DNA of 64,000 bases from Roseomonas mucosa. Its GTDB lineage: Bacteria > Pseudomonadota > Alphaproteobacteria > Acetobacterales > Acetobacteraceae. The notes under the pieces were generated by a model that saw only the letters and a program-made list of their open reading frames with translations, searched no databases and was not told the DNA's origin. The DNA is taken from contig CAMDWG010000002.1 in NCBI GenBank assembly GCA_945878375.1, forward strand, positions 1-64,000, written 5' to 3'. The first letter of the stretch is position 1. Each line of letters opens with the position of its first letter. Positions 1-11,234 of the stretch are shown here, one piece after another. The position numbers and the translations under genes are program-made.

Positions 1-590
1 CGCCGCCCCCGCCCCCGGCGCGCCCGGCGCCGGCCACGCCGGCGCCGCCCATCCCGCTGCCGCCGCCCCCTGCGCCGCCGCCGCCCCAGCCTGCCCAGAC
101 CGCCGGCACCGGCCGCACGCCCCCCGTGCAGCGCCCGGAGGAGAGCAGCCGCAGCGTCGAGAACACGCTGGAACGCCTGCGCGCCCAGCAGGCCCAGCAG
201 CAGCCCCCGACTGCGCGCCCCAATCCGCAGGCCGGCCGCCCCGCTGCCGGCGGCGGCAGCCCGACCGGCACCGCACCCCTGACCCAGGGCGAGATCCGTG
301 GCCTCGCGGAGCAGATCGGGGAGTGCTGGTCGGTCGATGCCGGGACGCTCGGGCTTCAGGACATCGTGGTGGAGCTGCGCGTGCAGCTCGACGGGCGGGG
401 CAATGTCCGGAACGTCGTCCCCGGCGACCGGGGTGTGCCGACCGACCCACGCGGTCGTGCGGTCTATGAATCGGCGCGTCGCGCTCTCTTGTCGCCGCAG
501 TGCAACCCTCTCAGGGTGCCGAGCGACAAGATGCAGACCGTGATGTCCTCCACCTTCCGCTTCAACCCGAGAGGGCTTGTCCCGCGATGA
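1..590 (+). CDS. tolA: TolA-type C-terminal region (5' end outside window)
   Basis: The reading frame is open from the window edge (first full codon at base 3) and ends at 588-590, so the start lies upstream. The visible N-terminal part is a very proline- and alanine-rich linker. The last ~100 residues form the globular domain expected at the C-terminus of TolA, with the pattern of a TonB/TolA energy-transducer fold and a Cys pair (GECW and PQCN). TolA spans the periplasm and links the inner-membrane TolQR motor to Pal and TolB during outer-membrane constriction. Identification rests largely on position directly before tolB-pal-cpoB; the sequence itself is divergent, as is usual for alphaproteobacterial TolA. 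The stop overlaps the tolB start (ATGA), suggesting translational coupling. Confidence 0.8.
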   Translation, partial: PPPPPARPAPATPAPPIPLPPPPAPPPPQPAQTAGTGRTPPVQRPEESSRSVENTLERLRAQQAQQQPPTARPNPQAGRPAAGGGSPTGTAPLTQGEIRGLAEQIGECWSVDAGTLGLQDIVVELRVQLDGRGNVRNVVPGDRGVPTDPRGRAVYESARRALLSPQCNPLRVPSDKMQTVMSSTFRFNPRGLVPR

Positions 591-1966
591 ACCACCTGAC
601 CTTCCCAGCCGTCCTGACGCGGCGCGCCGCGCTGTTCGGTGCAGGCGCCGCGATGGTGGCGCCCGGCATCATGTCCTGGTCGCTGATGCCGAAGGCGGCG
701 ATGGCCCAGGGCGCGGTGATCGACATCACCCGCGCGCGCACGGACCCGATCCCGATCGCCATCCCCGCCATGGCCGGCGGCACGCCGGACGCGCAGCGCT
801 TCGGCCGCGATATCGCCGGCGTCATCCAGAACAACCTCCGCAATTCCGGCCTGTTCCGGCCGGTGGAGCGGCAGGCCTTCATCCAGTCGCCGGAAGCCGC
901 GGCGGCCACGCCCCGCTGGCAGGATTGGCGCGTGATCGGCAGCCAGGCGCTCACCACGGGCCGGGTGGACATCCAGGGCGACCGGATGCGCGTGGAATTC
1001 CGCCTGTTCGACGTGCTGGCGGAACAGCAGATCCAGGGCACCGCCTTCACCGCGCCCACCGCGCAATGGCGCCGGATCGGCCACCTGATCTCGGATGTGG
1101 TCTATACCCGCATGCTGGGTGAGACAGGCTATTTCGACACCCGGATCGTCTACATCGCCGAAAGCGGCCCGCGCGACCGGCGCACCCGCCGCCTGTCCAT
1201 CATGGACCAGGATGGGGAGAACCACGCCTTCCTGACCGATGGCGCCTTCCAGGCCCTGACGCCGCGCTTCCACCCCGATGCGCGCCAGATCGCCTTCATG
1301 AGCTATTTCCGCAACCAGCCGCGGGTCTATCTGTTCAACCTCGACACCCGCCAGCAGTCGGTGCTGGGCAATTTCGGCGGCATGACCTTCAGCCCGCGCT
1401 TCGCCCCCGATGGCCGCAGCGTGATCCTGGCCGCCGCCCGCGGTGGCGATTCCAACATCTATGTCGTGGACCTCGCGACAAGGCGTGAGCGGCAACTGAC
1501 CTCGGGCGGTTCGCTGGATGTCTCGCCCTGCTACTCGCCGGATGGGCAGCAGATCGTGTTCAATTCGGATCGCGGCGGCGACCAGCAGCTCTATGTCATG
1601 GGGGCGGACGGTTCGAATGTCCGCCGCATCTCCTTCGGCAACGGGCGCTACGCGACGCCCGTCTGGTCGCCGCGCGGCGACCTGATCGCCTTCACGCGGC
1701 TCAGCCGTGGGCAATTCGCGATCGGCGTGATGCGGCCCGACGGCAGCGGGGAACGCATCCTGTCCGAGGGCTGGCACATGGAAAGCCCGAGCTTCGCGCC
1801 CAATGGCCGGGTGCTGACCTTCTACCGCGAGACCCAGGCCCGGGATGCGCGGGGTTCCGGCGCCACGGCGCGGCTGGCCCAGATCGACATCGCCGGCTTC
1901 AACGAACGCCAGATGCTGACGCCCACCGACGCCACCGATCCGGCTTGGTCGCCGCTGTTGGCCTGA
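587..1966 (+). CDS. tolB: Tol-Pal system beta-propeller protein TolB
   Basis: Encodes 459 aa from the ATG at 587, which overlaps the tolA stop; a longer frame upstream (from 500) would run into tolA and is not needed. The N-terminus has a twin-arginine-like signal ([13 protein letters not shown]) ending near AMAQG. Residues ~30-165 are the TolB N-terminal domain. The rest holds at least five WD40-like propeller repeats of the PD40 type (FHPDARQ, FAPDGRS, YSPDGQQ, WSPRGDL, FAPNGRV). TolB is periplasmic and binds Pal, with TolA competing for access during cell division. Length and repeat number fit the family (about 430-460 aa). Confidence 0.95.
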   Translation: MNHLTFPAVLTRRAALFGAGAAMVAPGIMSWSLMPKAAMAQGAVIDITRARTDPIPIAIPAMAGGTPDAQRFGRDIAGVIQNNLRNSGLFRPVERQAFIQSPEAAAATPRWQDWRVIGSQALTTGRVDIQGDRMRVEFRLFDVLAEQQIQGTAFTAPTAQWRRIGHLISDVVYTRMLGETGYFDTRIVYIAESGPRDRRTRRLSIMDQDGENHAFLTDGAFQALTPRFHPDARQIAFMSYFRNQPRVYLFNLDTRQQSVLGNFGGMTFSPRFAPDGRSVILAAARGGDSNIYVVDLATRRERQLTSGGSLDVSPCYSPDGQQIVFNSDRGGDQQLYVMGADGSNVRRISFGNGRYATPVWSPRGDLIAFTRLSRGQFAIGVMRPDGSGERILSEGWHMESPSFAPNGRVLTFYRETQARDARGSGATARLAQIDIAGFNERQMLTPTDATDPAWSPLLA

Positions 1967-2121
1967 TCCCCGCCCTTGGCCCGCCAGGCCAGCCCTGCTC
2001 ATGGGTCGGCCGGCGTTGCCTTTCGGTCGCGATGGCGACCAATTCGCGATCATTGTTGGAAATCAGCGCCGCATCCGCTTGCATCGGATCCCGCATCCCG
2101 CGATCTGTAGTGCACACAAGC

Positions 2122-2150
2122 TTGACCTTTGCGAGTCGGGCTTGTAACGG
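2122..2150 (+). promoter_or_regulatory. Possible housekeeping promoter for pal
   Basis: TTGACC at 2122-2127 and TAACGG at 2145-2150 are separated by 17 bases, in the otherwise empty 241-base tolB-pal spacer. The -35 matches five of six consensus bases and the -10 is weak. A separate promoter would let Pal, which is needed in large amounts, be made independently of tolA-tolB. A purine-rich ribosome site (AAGGAAA, about 2190-2197) precedes the pal ATG. No gene is seen in 1967-2207. This is inference from hexamer match only. Confidence 0.35.
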
Positions 2151-2207
2151 CCCCCGCGACCCCAGGACCGGATCGCACCGGAAGACCCCGGAAGGAAAAC
2201 TGGCATC

Positions 2208-2672
2208 ATGAAGATCAAGCTCCTCGGCGCCCTCGCCGCTGTCTCCCTTCTCGCCGCCTGCTCCAGCGGCGACCAGACCGCCGCCGCCACCGGCGCCGGC
2301 GCCACCGGCCCCCGCCCGGGCAGCCAGGAAGACCTGGTGGCCAATGTCGGCGACCGCGTGTTCTTCGACACCGACCGCAGCAACATCCGCGCCGACCAGC
2401 GTGCGACGCTCGACCGCCAGTCCGCCTGGATGGGCCGCTTCCCGACCGTGCAGGTGACGGTCGAAGGCCATGCCGACGAGCGCGGCACCCGCGAGTACAA
2501 CCTGGCCCTCGGCCAGCGCCGCGCCAACGCGGCCCGCGACGTGCTGGTGGCCGGTGGCGTCGCCCCGGCGCGCATCTCCACCATCTCCTACGGCAAGGAC
2601 CGCCCGGCCGCGCTCGGCTCGAACGAGCAGGCCTGGTCGCAGAACCGCCGCGCGGTGACGGTCGTCCGCTGA
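2208..2672 (+). CDS. pal: Peptidoglycan-associated lipoprotein Pal
   Basis: 154 aa. A lipoprotein signal peptide ends in the lipobox LAAC (Cys18), so the protein is predicted to be lipid-anchored in the outer membrane. Residues ~45-154 form an OmpA-C peptidoglycan-binding domain, with the typical segments VEGHADERGTREYN and SYGKDRPAALG. The Asp of HADERG and the Arg of NRRAV are the residues that in the family contact diaminopimelate in peptidoglycan. Pal ties the outer membrane to the wall and is the terminal partner of TolB/TolA. The position after tolB and before cpoB is the standard order. Confidence 0.97.
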   Translation: MKIKLLGALAAVSLLAACSSGDQTAAATGAGATGPRPGSQEDLVANVGDRVFFDTDRSNIRADQRATLDRQSAWMGRFPTVQVTVEGHADERGTREYNLALGQRRANAARDVLVAGGVAPARISTISYGKDRPAALGSNEQAWSQNRRAVTVVR

Positions 2673-2679
2673 TCCGGCG

Positions 2680-2711
2680 CCGCGATCTCTCCTGGAAAGG
2701 GGGGATCGCGG
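2680..2711 (+). other. Intercistronic hairpin between pal and cpoB
   Basis: CCGCGATC at 2680-2687 pairs with GATCGCGG at 2704-2711. The next five positions also pair (with two G-T pairs) around the loop TGGAAA, giving about 13 base pairs. It starts 8 bases after the pal stop. No T-run follows, so it more likely stabilises or partly terminates the abundant pal transcript than acts as a strong terminator. Confidence 0.4.
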
Positions 2712-2790
2712 AAGCCCGAATCGCGCTATGTGGCAGCGCCCGATCCGGCATCCGCCGGGCCGGGCGTTGTCCATTTCAGGGAGGTTCTTC

Positions 2791-3630
2791 ATGCGTCGGA
2801 TCGGCGTCCTCCTCGTCGCGCTGCTGATCGCCGCGCCGGGCCCCGTCCTGGCACAGATCGAGAGCCGCGAAGGGATCGCGCTCCAGAACCAGCTCCTGCA
2901 ACTGCGCCAGGAGCTGGAGGTCCTGCGTCGCGCCGGTGCGGGCGCCACGACCAGCGCCCTGCCGCCGCCCCAGCAGGCTGCTTCGCCCCGCCCTGCCGGC
3001 GCCTCGGGCGACCTCGTCCAGGGCCTCCTCGACCGCGTGCAGCGCATGGAGGAGGAGGTGCGCGCCGTCAGGGGCGCCGCGGAGCAATCCGAATTCCGCG
3101 AGCGCCAACTGCGGGAACGGCTGGAGAAGCTCGAAGGCGACCTTGATTTCCGGCTGCAGCAGTTGGAGGCGCAGCGCCAGGGCGCGGCGCCCGCGCAGCC
3201 GGCGCGCCCGGCCGCCGCCAACTCCCCCGCCCAGCCCGCCGCCGCCCGCCCGCCGCAGCGCGCCATCGCCGAAGGTCAGGCCGCCCTTGGCCGCCGTGAC
3301 TTCACCGCGGCCGAAGCCGCGGCGCGGGAGGTCATCGCCTCCCGCGAGGCGTCGCAGCAGGTCAATGCCCAGATCCTGTTGGGCGATGCGCTGATGGGCC
3401 GGCGCGACTTCTCCGGTGCCGCCCTGGCCTATGACGCAGCGCGCAAGCGCAGCCCGACCGGCTCCCGTTCGCCGGATGCCAATGTCGGCCTCGCCAATGC
3501 CTTCATCGGCCTTGGCAATAGCCGGGAGGCCTGCGACGTGCTGAACGCGCTGCGCAGCGCCCGCCCCGACCTGGCCGGCCCGCAGGCTGAGCGCGCGGCC
3601 GATGCGCGCCGCCGCGCCCAGTGCCGCTGA
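2791..3630 (+). CDS. cpoB: Cell division coordinator CpoB (YbgF)
   Basis: 279 aa from ATG 2791, with GGGAGG just upstream. Signal peptide of about 22 residues (ending VLAQ) directs it to the periplasm. Residues ~30-140 are rich in heptad-like Q/L/E/R segments, the coiled coil that trimerises YbgF. An Ala/Pro-rich linker follows, then a TPR region from ~160 (ALGRRDFTAAEAAAREV, ILLGDALMGRRDFSGAAL). In E. coli CpoB binds TolA and coordinates peptidoglycan synthesis with outer-membrane constriction. It is the last gene of the tol-pal cluster. Its 3' end overlaps the tilS frame by up to 29 bases. Confidence 0.92.
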   Translation: MRRIGVLLVALLIAAPGPVLAQIESREGIALQNQLLQLRQELEVLRRAGAGATTSALPPPQQAASPRPAGASGDLVQGLLDRVQRMEEEVRAVRGAAEQSEFRERQLRERLEKLEGDLDFRLQQLEAQRQGAAPAQPARPAAANSPAQPAAARPPQRAIAEGQAALGRRDFTAAEAAAREVIASREASQQVNAQILLGDALMGRRDFSGAALAYDAARKRSPTGSRSPDANVGLANAFIGLGNSREACDVLNALRSARPDLAGPQAERAADARRRAQCR

Positions 3631-4888
3631 CCTGACGGGCTTCGACCCCGCCGGGGATCGGCCGAGGCCGATCCCGGCGGAGGACTTCGCCGCGCTGATG
3701 GCCCCGCTCGGGCCGTTCGGGCCGGCACCTTCCCTTGTCGTCGGCGTTTCGGGCGGGCCGCACAGCCTGGCCCTCGTGCTGCTGGCGCGGGATTGGGCCC
3801 GGGCGCGGGGCGGGGGGCTGGAGGCTGCGATCTGCGATCACGGCCTACGCCCGGAGAGCGGCGCGGAAGCCGCATCGGTCGCCGCGATGCTGGCGGGGCA
3901 GCGGATCGCGGCGCGGATCCTGGCGCTCGGCATCGCCCCGGGCCCCGCGATCCAGGATCGCGCCCGGCAGGCCCGGCTGCACGCGCTCCTGGCGCTTTGC
4001 GCGGAACTCGGCGCGCCCTGGCTGCTGCTGGGTCATCATCGCGCCGACCAGGCGGAGACGGTGCTGCTCCGCGCCTTGGCCGGCAGCGGGCCGATCGGGC
4101 TCGCCGGCATGGGCATGGCGCGGCCCACCCGGGCGGCGCTGCTGCTGCGCCCGCTGCTCGGCGTCGCGCCGGCGGGGCTGGAGGCCGTGGTGGCGGCGGC
4201 CGGGCTCGCCCCGGTGCGCGACCCGTCCAACGCCGATTCGCGCTTCACCCGCGCCCGGCTGCGCGCCGCCCTGGCCGACCCGGGGGGGGAGGGGGCGGCG
4301 ACATCCGCGCTGGCCGAGGCCGCGCAGCGATTCGCCCGGCGCCGGGACGCGATGGCGGCGGCGGTGGCCGAACGGCTCGCCGCTTCGGCACGGCTGCATG
4401 AGGCCGGCTTCGCGCGGATCGACCTGGCCGCGCTCGGGCGGGATGGCGTGGCGCGGGCGGCGCTGGCCGCGCTGGTCCGCGCGCTGGGCGGTGCGGCCTT
4501 CGCCCCGGCCGAAGCGGGCATCGCCCGCTTGCTGGCGGCGGGCCACGGCACGCTGGGCGGGGCGGTGCTGCGGCGGGACGGGCTGCTGCTGCGGGAAGCG
4601 GCTGGCCTCGCGCCCCCGGTGGGGGCCGAGCCCGGCGCGACCTGGGATGGGCGATTCAGGCTGGTGGGGGCGGGCGGTGACGGCTTCGTGATCGGGGCGG
4701 CGGGCCCGGCCGCGCGCCGCCTGCCGCGGCCTGCCGCGATCCCGGCCGCGGTGGTGCCGACCCTTCCGGCCCTGTATCGCAACGGGGTGCTGGCGGTGCT
4801 TCCCGCCCTGGCCTATCCTTCCTCGGACGCGGCTGGCCGTCATGGGTTCGTCTTCGCCCCCATTGCCGGACCGGTCGCGGAGGCGTGA
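3602..4888 (+). CDS. tilS: tRNA(Ile)-lysidine synthase TilS (altered PP-loop)
   Basis: 428 aa from ATG 3602; an in-frame ATG at 3698 is an alternative that would remove the overlap with cpoB. The N-terminal half is an ATP-pyrophosphatase domain with the PP-loop read as VSGGPHSLAL and the conserved downstream segments CDHGLRPES, GHHRADQAETVLLR and DPSNADSRFTRARLR. TilS attaches lysine to C34 of tRNA-Ile(CAU) so that it reads AUA. The family PP-loop is SGGxDS; here His replaces the Asp, which is unusual and discussed in the findings. The C-terminal half is weakly conserved, as usual. Adjacent ftsH is the common bacterial neighbour of tilS, which supports the identification. Confidence 0.88.
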   Translation: MRAAAPSAADLTGFDPAGDRPRPIPAEDFAALMAPLGPFGPAPSLVVGVSGGPHSLALVLLARDWARARGGGLEAAICDHGLRPESGAEAASVAAMLAGQRIAARILALGIAPGPAIQDRARQARLHALLALCAELGAPWLLLGHHRADQAETVLLRALAGSGPIGLAGMGMARPTRAALLLRPLLGVAPAGLEAVVAAAGLAPVRDPSNADSRFTRARLRAALADPGGEGAATSALAEAAQRFARRRDAMAAAVAERLAASARLHEAGFARIDLAALGRDGVARAALAALVRALGGAAFAPAEAGIARLLAAGHGTLGGAVLRRDGLLLREAAGLAPPVGAEPGATWDGRFRLVGAGGDGFVIGAAGPAARRLPRPAAIPAAVVPTLPALYRNGVLAVLPALAYPSSDAAGRHGFVFAPIAGPVAEA

Positions 4889-5030
4889 TGATGGCCGCAT
4901 GGGGATGCGGTGGTCCGGCTTCGTCGCCGGGCCGCAAGTTGCGTGACCGGTCCACATGGACGTCCGGGCGCGGCGCACTATCTATGTGAAGGCGCGGCCC
5001 CGTCGGGGCGCGAGGCATGGGAATCCCGAA

Positions 5031-6959
<1,929 letters not shown>

Positions 6960-7005
6960 ACGCATAGGGCTGACCCCAACGGGTCCAGGCCTATCTTTTC
7001 CGCGG

Positions 7006-7031
7006 GGCGGGGACGAGGCATCGTCCCCGCC
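7006..7031 (+). terminator. Hairpin after ftsH
   Basis: An 11-base-pair perfect stem (GGCGGGGACGA at 7006-7016, TCGTCCCCGCC at 7021-7031) around GGCA, 47 bases after the ftsH stop and 36 before folP. No run of T follows, so it may be an attenuating or RNA-stabilising hairpin rather than a full terminator. Confidence 0.4.
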
Positions 7032-7066
7032 CTGATCGTATCGCCCTCCTGCTCTGGGGTCCTGTC

Positions 7067-8158
7067 ATGGCCGGAATTTGGGCCGGAATCTGGGTGGAGC
7101 CGCTCGGGCTGCTGCAGGGACGCGCGGCCGCCCTCGCCATCGCCGCCGATGTCGCACTTCCGCTGAGCGGCGGTGCGGCGGCCTTCACCATGGTGCGGAT
7201 CATCGCACCCGACGCACCGGCGGCGCCGATGGCGCTGGCCGATGTGCCGGCTTCCTGGCAGGCGCAGGTGCTGGCGCTGACCCGGCCCGTCCCCGGCTTC
7301 GCGGGCCTGCCGACGCCGGCCGAACTCGGGCGGCCGCTGGTGATGGGCATCGTGAACGTCACGCCCGACAGCTTTTCCGATGGCGGCCGGCATTTCGACC
7401 CGCGCGCCGCGATCGCGGCCGGGCATGCGATGCTGGAAGCCGGCGCCGACATCCTCGACATCGGCGGCGAAAGCACCCGCCCCGGCGCCGAACCCGTGAG
7501 CGTCGAGGATGAAATCGGGCGCATCCTGCCCGTCGTGCGCGAATTGGCGAAGGCCGCGACGGTCAGCGTGGACACGCGCAACGCCGCCACGATGCGCGCC
7601 GCGCTGGAAGCGGGGGCCGAGATCGTCAACGATGTCACCGCCCTTCGCCACGACCCGGGCGCCGCGCGCGTGGTGGCGGAGGCCGAATGCGGCGTGGTGC
7701 TGATGCATATGAAGGGCACCGACCCGCGCCGCATGCAGCAGGACATCAGCTACGACGACGTGGCCCTGGAGGTCGCTGACTTCCTGGCCGAGCGGGTCGC
7801 CTTCGCAGAGGCGGCGGGCATCGCGCGGGCGCGCATCGCGCTCGATCCCGGCATCGGCTTCGGCAAGCGGATGCCGGAGAACCTGGACCTGACCGAACGT
7901 CTGCCGCTGCTGCTGAGCCTCGGCTGCACAGTGCTGTTCGGCGCGTCCCGCAAGCGCTTCATCGGGGAATTGTCCGGGGTGGAGCGGGCGGAGGATCGCG
8001 TGGCCGGCAGCGTCGCGGCGGCCATCGCGGCGGCGCAGCGGGGGGCGGCGATCCTGCGCGTGCATGACGTGGCCGAGACGGTGCAGGCGCTGGCCGTTCT
8101 CGCCGCCTGCCAGGCTGGTGAACCGCCATCTGTGGACGCCGGGCCGGCAGAGGAATAA
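7067..8158 (+). CDS. folP: Dihydropteroate synthase
   Basis: 363 aa. Condenses p-aminobenzoate with 6-hydroxymethyl-7,8-dihydropterin pyrophosphate in folate synthesis; cytoplasmic. The TIM-barrel domain starts near residue 85 with MGIVNVTPDSFSDGG, followed by DIGGESTRPGAEPV, SVDTRNA, NDVTAL, DPGIGFGKRMPENL and GASRKRFIGE. These are the pterin- and pABA-binding loops of DHPS. About 85 residues precede the domain with no family motif; such an extension is longer than in E. coli FolP (282 aa). The start at ATG 7067 is the likely one, but internal starts cannot be excluded. glmM follows after 9 bases, the ftsH-folP-glmM order seen in many proteobacteria. Confidence 0.96.
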   Translation: MAGIWAGIWVEPLGLLQGRAAALAIAADVALPLSGGAAAFTMVRIIAPDAPAAPMALADVPASWQAQVLALTRPVPGFAGLPTPAELGRPLVMGIVNVTPDSFSDGGRHFDPRAAIAAGHAMLEAGADILDIGGESTRPGAEPVSVEDEIGRILPVVRELAKAATVSVDTRNAATMRAALEAGAEIVNDVTALRHDPGAARVVAEAECGVVLMHMKGTDPRRMQQDISYDDVALEVADFLAERVAFAEAAGIARARIALDPGIGFGKRMPENLDLTERLPLLLSLGCTVLFGASRKRFIGELSGVERAEDRVAGSVAAAIAAAQRGAAILRVHDVAETVQALAVLAACQAGEPPSVDAGPAEE

Positions 8159-8167
8159 TCACATTCC

Positions 8168-9529
8168 ATGACCAAGCCCGCCCGCAAGCTATTCGGCACA
8201 GACGGAATCCGCGGCACGGCGAACAAGCCACCGATGGATGCCGGAACCGCGCTCCGCCTCGGCCAGGCAGCGGGGCAGTTCTTCAACCGCGGGGCACATC
8301 GCCACCGCGTTGTCATCGGCAAGGATACCCGGCTTTCGGGCTACATGCTGGAACCGGCGCTGACGGCGGGCTTCGTCGGTGCGGGGATGGATGTGGTGCT
8401 GGTCGGGCCGCTGCCGACGCCGGCCATCGCGCTGCTGACGCGCTCGCTCCGCGCCGATCTCGGCGTGATGATCAGCGCCAGCCACAATCCGTATGAGGAT
8501 AATGGCATCAAGCTGTTCGGCCCCGATGGGCTGAAGCTGACCGATGAGCAGGAAGCGGAGATCGAGGCGCTGATGGCGAGCGATCTCAGCGGGGCGATGG
8601 TGCCCCCCGCCAAGCTCGGCCGCGCCAGCCGGATGGATGACGCGCCAGGGCGCTATATCGAGGCCGCGAAGCAATCCTTCCCGCGCGGCCTCCGGCTGGA
8701 TGGGATGCGCATCGTGGTCGATTGCGCGCATGGCGCGGGCTACAAGGTGGCGCCGACCGTGCTGTGGGAACTGGGCGCGGAGGTCGTGCGCATCGGCGTC
8801 GAGCCGGATGGCTTCAACATCAACCGCCGCGTCGGCTCCACCGCACCGGCGCAACTGGCGGAGTTGGTCCGCGAACGCCGCGCCGATCTCGGCATCGCGC
8901 TGGATGGCGATGCGGACCGGCTGGTGCTGATCGACAATGAGGGCGAGGTGGTGGATGGCGACCAGATCCTCGCGCTGATCGCGCGGTCCTGGCACCAGCA
9001 GGGCCGGCTGCGTGGCGATGCGGTGGTGGCGACGGTGATGTCCAATATGGGGCTCGAGCGGTTCCTGGCGGCGCGCGGCCTGCAACTGCTGCGCACGCCC
9101 GTCGGCGACCGCTATGTCGGGGAGAAGATGCGCGAGATCGGCTGCAACCTTGGCGGTGAGCAATCGGGCCATGTGATCATGTCCGACTTCGCCACGACCG
9201 GCGACGGCCTTGTGGCCGCGCTGCAGGTGCTCGCCGTGCTGGTGGAGGAGCAGCGCCCGTCGAGCGAACTGCTGCGCTGCTTCGCGCCCTTGCCGCAGCG
9301 CCTGGTGAATATCCGCTACGCTGGCGCCTCTCCGCTGGCGGATGCCGGCGTGACGGCCGCGATCGCGGCGGAGCAGGCAGCCCTTGGCGCGCGCGGCCGC
9401 GTGCTGATCCGCGCCAGCGGCACCGAGCCCGTCATCCGCGTCATGGCGGAAGCGGAAGACGAGGCGATGGTCGAGGACACCGTCGCAAGGCTGGCGGATC
9501 TGATCCGCGCCAAGGCCCGCGCGGCCTGA
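8168..9529 (+). CDS. glmM: Phosphoglucosamine mutase
   Basis: 453 aa, full length. Interconverts glucosamine-6-phosphate and glucosamine-1-phosphate, feeding UDP-GlcNAc for peptidoglycan and lipopolysaccharide. The N-terminus [13 protein letters not shown] is typical. The active-site loop [17 protein letters not shown] places the phosphoserine at Ser105. The metal-binding loop is [13 protein letters not shown], the sugar loop GGEQSGHVI, and the phosphate-binding loop [12 protein letters not shown]. It follows folP by 9 bases and precedes thiD by 11, consistent with one transcript. Confidence 0.98.
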   Translation: MTKPARKLFGTDGIRGTANKPPMDAGTALRLGQAAGQFFNRGAHRHRVVIGKDTRLSGYMLEPALTAGFVGAGMDVVLVGPLPTPAIALLTRSLRADLGVMISASHNPYEDNGIKLFGPDGLKLTDEQEAEIEALMASDLSGAMVPPAKLGRASRMDDAPGRYIEAAKQSFPRGLRLDGMRIVVDCAHGAGYKVAPTVLWELGAEVVRIGVEPDGFNINRRVGSTAPAQLAELVRERRADLGIALDGDADRLVLIDNEGEVVDGDQILALIARSWHQQGRLRGDAVVATVMSNMGLERFLAARGLQLLRTPVGDRYVGEKMREIGCNLGGEQSGHVIMSDFATTGDGLVAALQVLAVLVEEQRPSSELLRCFAPLPQRLVNIRYAGASPLADAGVTAAIAAEQAALGARGRVLIRASGTEPVIRVMAEAEDEAMVEDTVARLADLIRAKARAA

Positions 9530-9540
9530 GGATAGGGACG

Positions 9541-10356
9541 ATGCAGGGACGCGTGCTGGTCTGCGCCGGGTCGGATTCCGGCGGCGGGGCGGGGATCCAG
9601 GCCGATATCAAGGCGGTGACCGCACTTGGCGGCTTCGCGATGACGGCGATCACCGCGCTGACCGCGCAGGATACGCGCGGCGTGCATGGCCTGATCGGCG
9701 TGCCCGCCGATTTCATCGCGCTGCAGATCCGCGTGGTGCTGCAGGATCTCGGCGCGGATGCGATCAAGACCGGCATGCTGGCCGACAGCGCGACGATCGC
9801 CGCGGTCTGCGATGCGCTGGCCGCGCATGGCCCCGGCATCCCGCTGGTGGCCGATCCGGTGATGGTCGCGAAGGGCGGGCATCCCCTGCTGGCGCCGGAA
9901 GCCGTGGCGACGCTGCGCGACCGGCTGCTGCCGATGGCCGCCGCGATAACCCCCAACATCCCGGAAGCCGAGGCGCTGTCGGGCCTCACCATCTCCGATG
10001 TCCCGTCCATGCATCGCGCGGCGGACAAGCTGCTCGGCATGGGCGTGCGCGCCGTGCTGCTGAAGGGCGGCCACGGCACGGGTGAGGTGCTGACCGACTT
10101 GCTGGCGACCGCTTCGGGCACCGAGGCTTTCGAAAGCCCGCGCCTGGCCACGCGGCACACCCATGGCACGGGCTGCACGCTGGCATCCGCCCTGGCCTGC
10201 GGCCTGGCGCAGGGCATGGCGCTGCGCGATGCGGTGATCCGCGCACGGGCCTATGTGCGCGCCGCGATGCTGGCCGCGCCCGGCTTCGGCAGCGGCCATG
10301 GGCCGCTCGGCCACGGCGTCACCGTCGATCCCGCGCGGGTGGAGAGATTGTCTTGA
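9541..10356 (+). CDS. thiD: Hydroxymethylpyrimidine/phosphomethylpyrimidine kinase
   Basis: 271 aa. Phosphorylates HMP and HMP-phosphate for the pyrimidine half of thiamine. Ribokinase-fold features: GSDSGGGAGIQADIKA at the N-terminus (substrate pocket), DPVMVAKGGHPLL in the middle, and the anion-hole motif THGTGCTLASALA near the C-terminus. Length and motif order match ThiD. The stop overlaps the TTG start of the next gene. No other thiamine gene is nearby. Confidence 0.95.
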   Translation: MQGRVLVCAGSDSGGGAGIQADIKAVTALGGFAMTAITALTAQDTRGVHGLIGVPADFIALQIRVVLQDLGADAIKTGMLADSATIAAVCDALAAHGPGIPLVADPVMVAKGGHPLLAPEAVATLRDRLLPMAAAITPNIPEAEALSGLTISDVPSMHRAADKLLGMGVRAVLLKGGHGTGEVLTDLLATASGTEAFESPRLATRHTHGTGCTLASALACGLAQGMALRDAVIRARAYVRAAMLAAPGFGSGHGPLGHGVTVDPARVERLS

Positions 10357-11234
10357 GGGCCTATCGCTTCGTCACGCTGGATGTCTTCACCAACCAGCGC
10401 TTCGGCGGCAATCCGCTCGCGGTCTTCACCGATGCGCGCGGCCTCACGGATGCGGAGATGCAGGCGCTGGCGCGGGAGATGAACCTCAGCGAGACCACCT
10501 TCGTCCTGCCGCCTGATGATCCCGCGAACACCGCCCGCGTGCGGATCTTTACCCCCGCGACCGAGATGCCCTTCGCCGGCCATCCCAATGTCGGCACGGG
10601 TTATGTCGTCGCGTCTGAACAGGGCGGCGATCTGCTGCGCTTCGAGGAGATTGCGGGGCTGGTCGAGGTGCGCGTCGCGCGCGGCGCGGATGGAACAGTG
10701 GGCGATGTGACCATCGCCGCGCCGCAGCCGCTGACGCTGGGCACCGAATTCACGCCGGTGCAGATCGCGGGCGCGGCGGGGCTCGAGCCCTGGGACATCG
10801 TGACGGAGAACCATCGCCCCATTGTCGCCTCCGTCGGCAATCCCTTCGCGGTGATGGAAGTCGCGCCGGCTGCGCTGACCCGTGCCGCGCCGGACAGTGC
10901 GGGGATGGCGCGGGCGAATGGCATCGCGCCGGAGCTCGAAGGCCGCTTCCGCGTCTATCTCTATGCCCGCGACGGCGGGACGCTGCGCGCACGCATGTTC
11001 GGCGGCGGGCTGGGCGTGAAGGAGGATGCGGCGACCGGTAGCGCGGCCGCGCCGTTGGCGGCGCTGCTGCTGCATCTCTCGGGCGCGGATCGTGCGGCCC
11101 ATGACATCGTGCAGGGCGTCGAGATGGGCCGCCCGAGCCTGCTGCGGACCACCGCGACGCGCGGGCCGGATGGCATCCGCGCGACCGTCGGCGGCGGCTG
11201 CGTGAAGGTGATGGAAGGCACGGCCTTCCTGTGA
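10353..11234 (+). CDS. PhzF family isomerase/epimerase-like protein
   Basis: 293 aa from a TTG that overlaps the thiD stop (TTGA). PhzF proteins share the diaminopimelate-epimerase fold but use Glu instead of a Cys pair; the expected Glu is in [10 protein letters not shown] (~45). Other family segments are [31 protein letters not shown] and [15 protein letters not shown]. The true substrate of most genomic PhzF proteins is unknown, and nothing here suggests phenazine synthesis. It forms a tightly overlapping trio with thiD and the TDT-family gene. Confidence 0.9.
   Translation: MRAYRFVTLDVFTNQRFGGNPLAVFTDARGLTDAEMQALAREMNLSETTFVLPPDDPANTARVRIFTPATEMPFAGHPNVGTGYVVASEQGGDLLRFEEIAGLVEVRVARGADGTVGDVTIAAPQPLTLGTEFTPVQIAGAAGLEPWDIVTENHRPIVASVGNPFAVMEVAPAALTRAAPDSAGMARANGIAPELEGRFRVYLYARDGGTLRARMFGGGLGVKEDAATGSAAAPLAALLLHLSGADRAAHDIVQGVEMGRPSLLRTTATRGPDGIRATVGGGCVKVMEGTAFL

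Noticed and set aside
464-2053. 529-codon frame antisense to tolB, and similar long antisense frames (e.g. 5112-6965 opposite ftsH, 55278-57383 opposite dctP)
   Set aside because: High GC with G/C-rich third positions makes stop-free antisense frames common. Their products are His/Arg/Ala-rich without family motifs, while the opposite strand carries clear genes.
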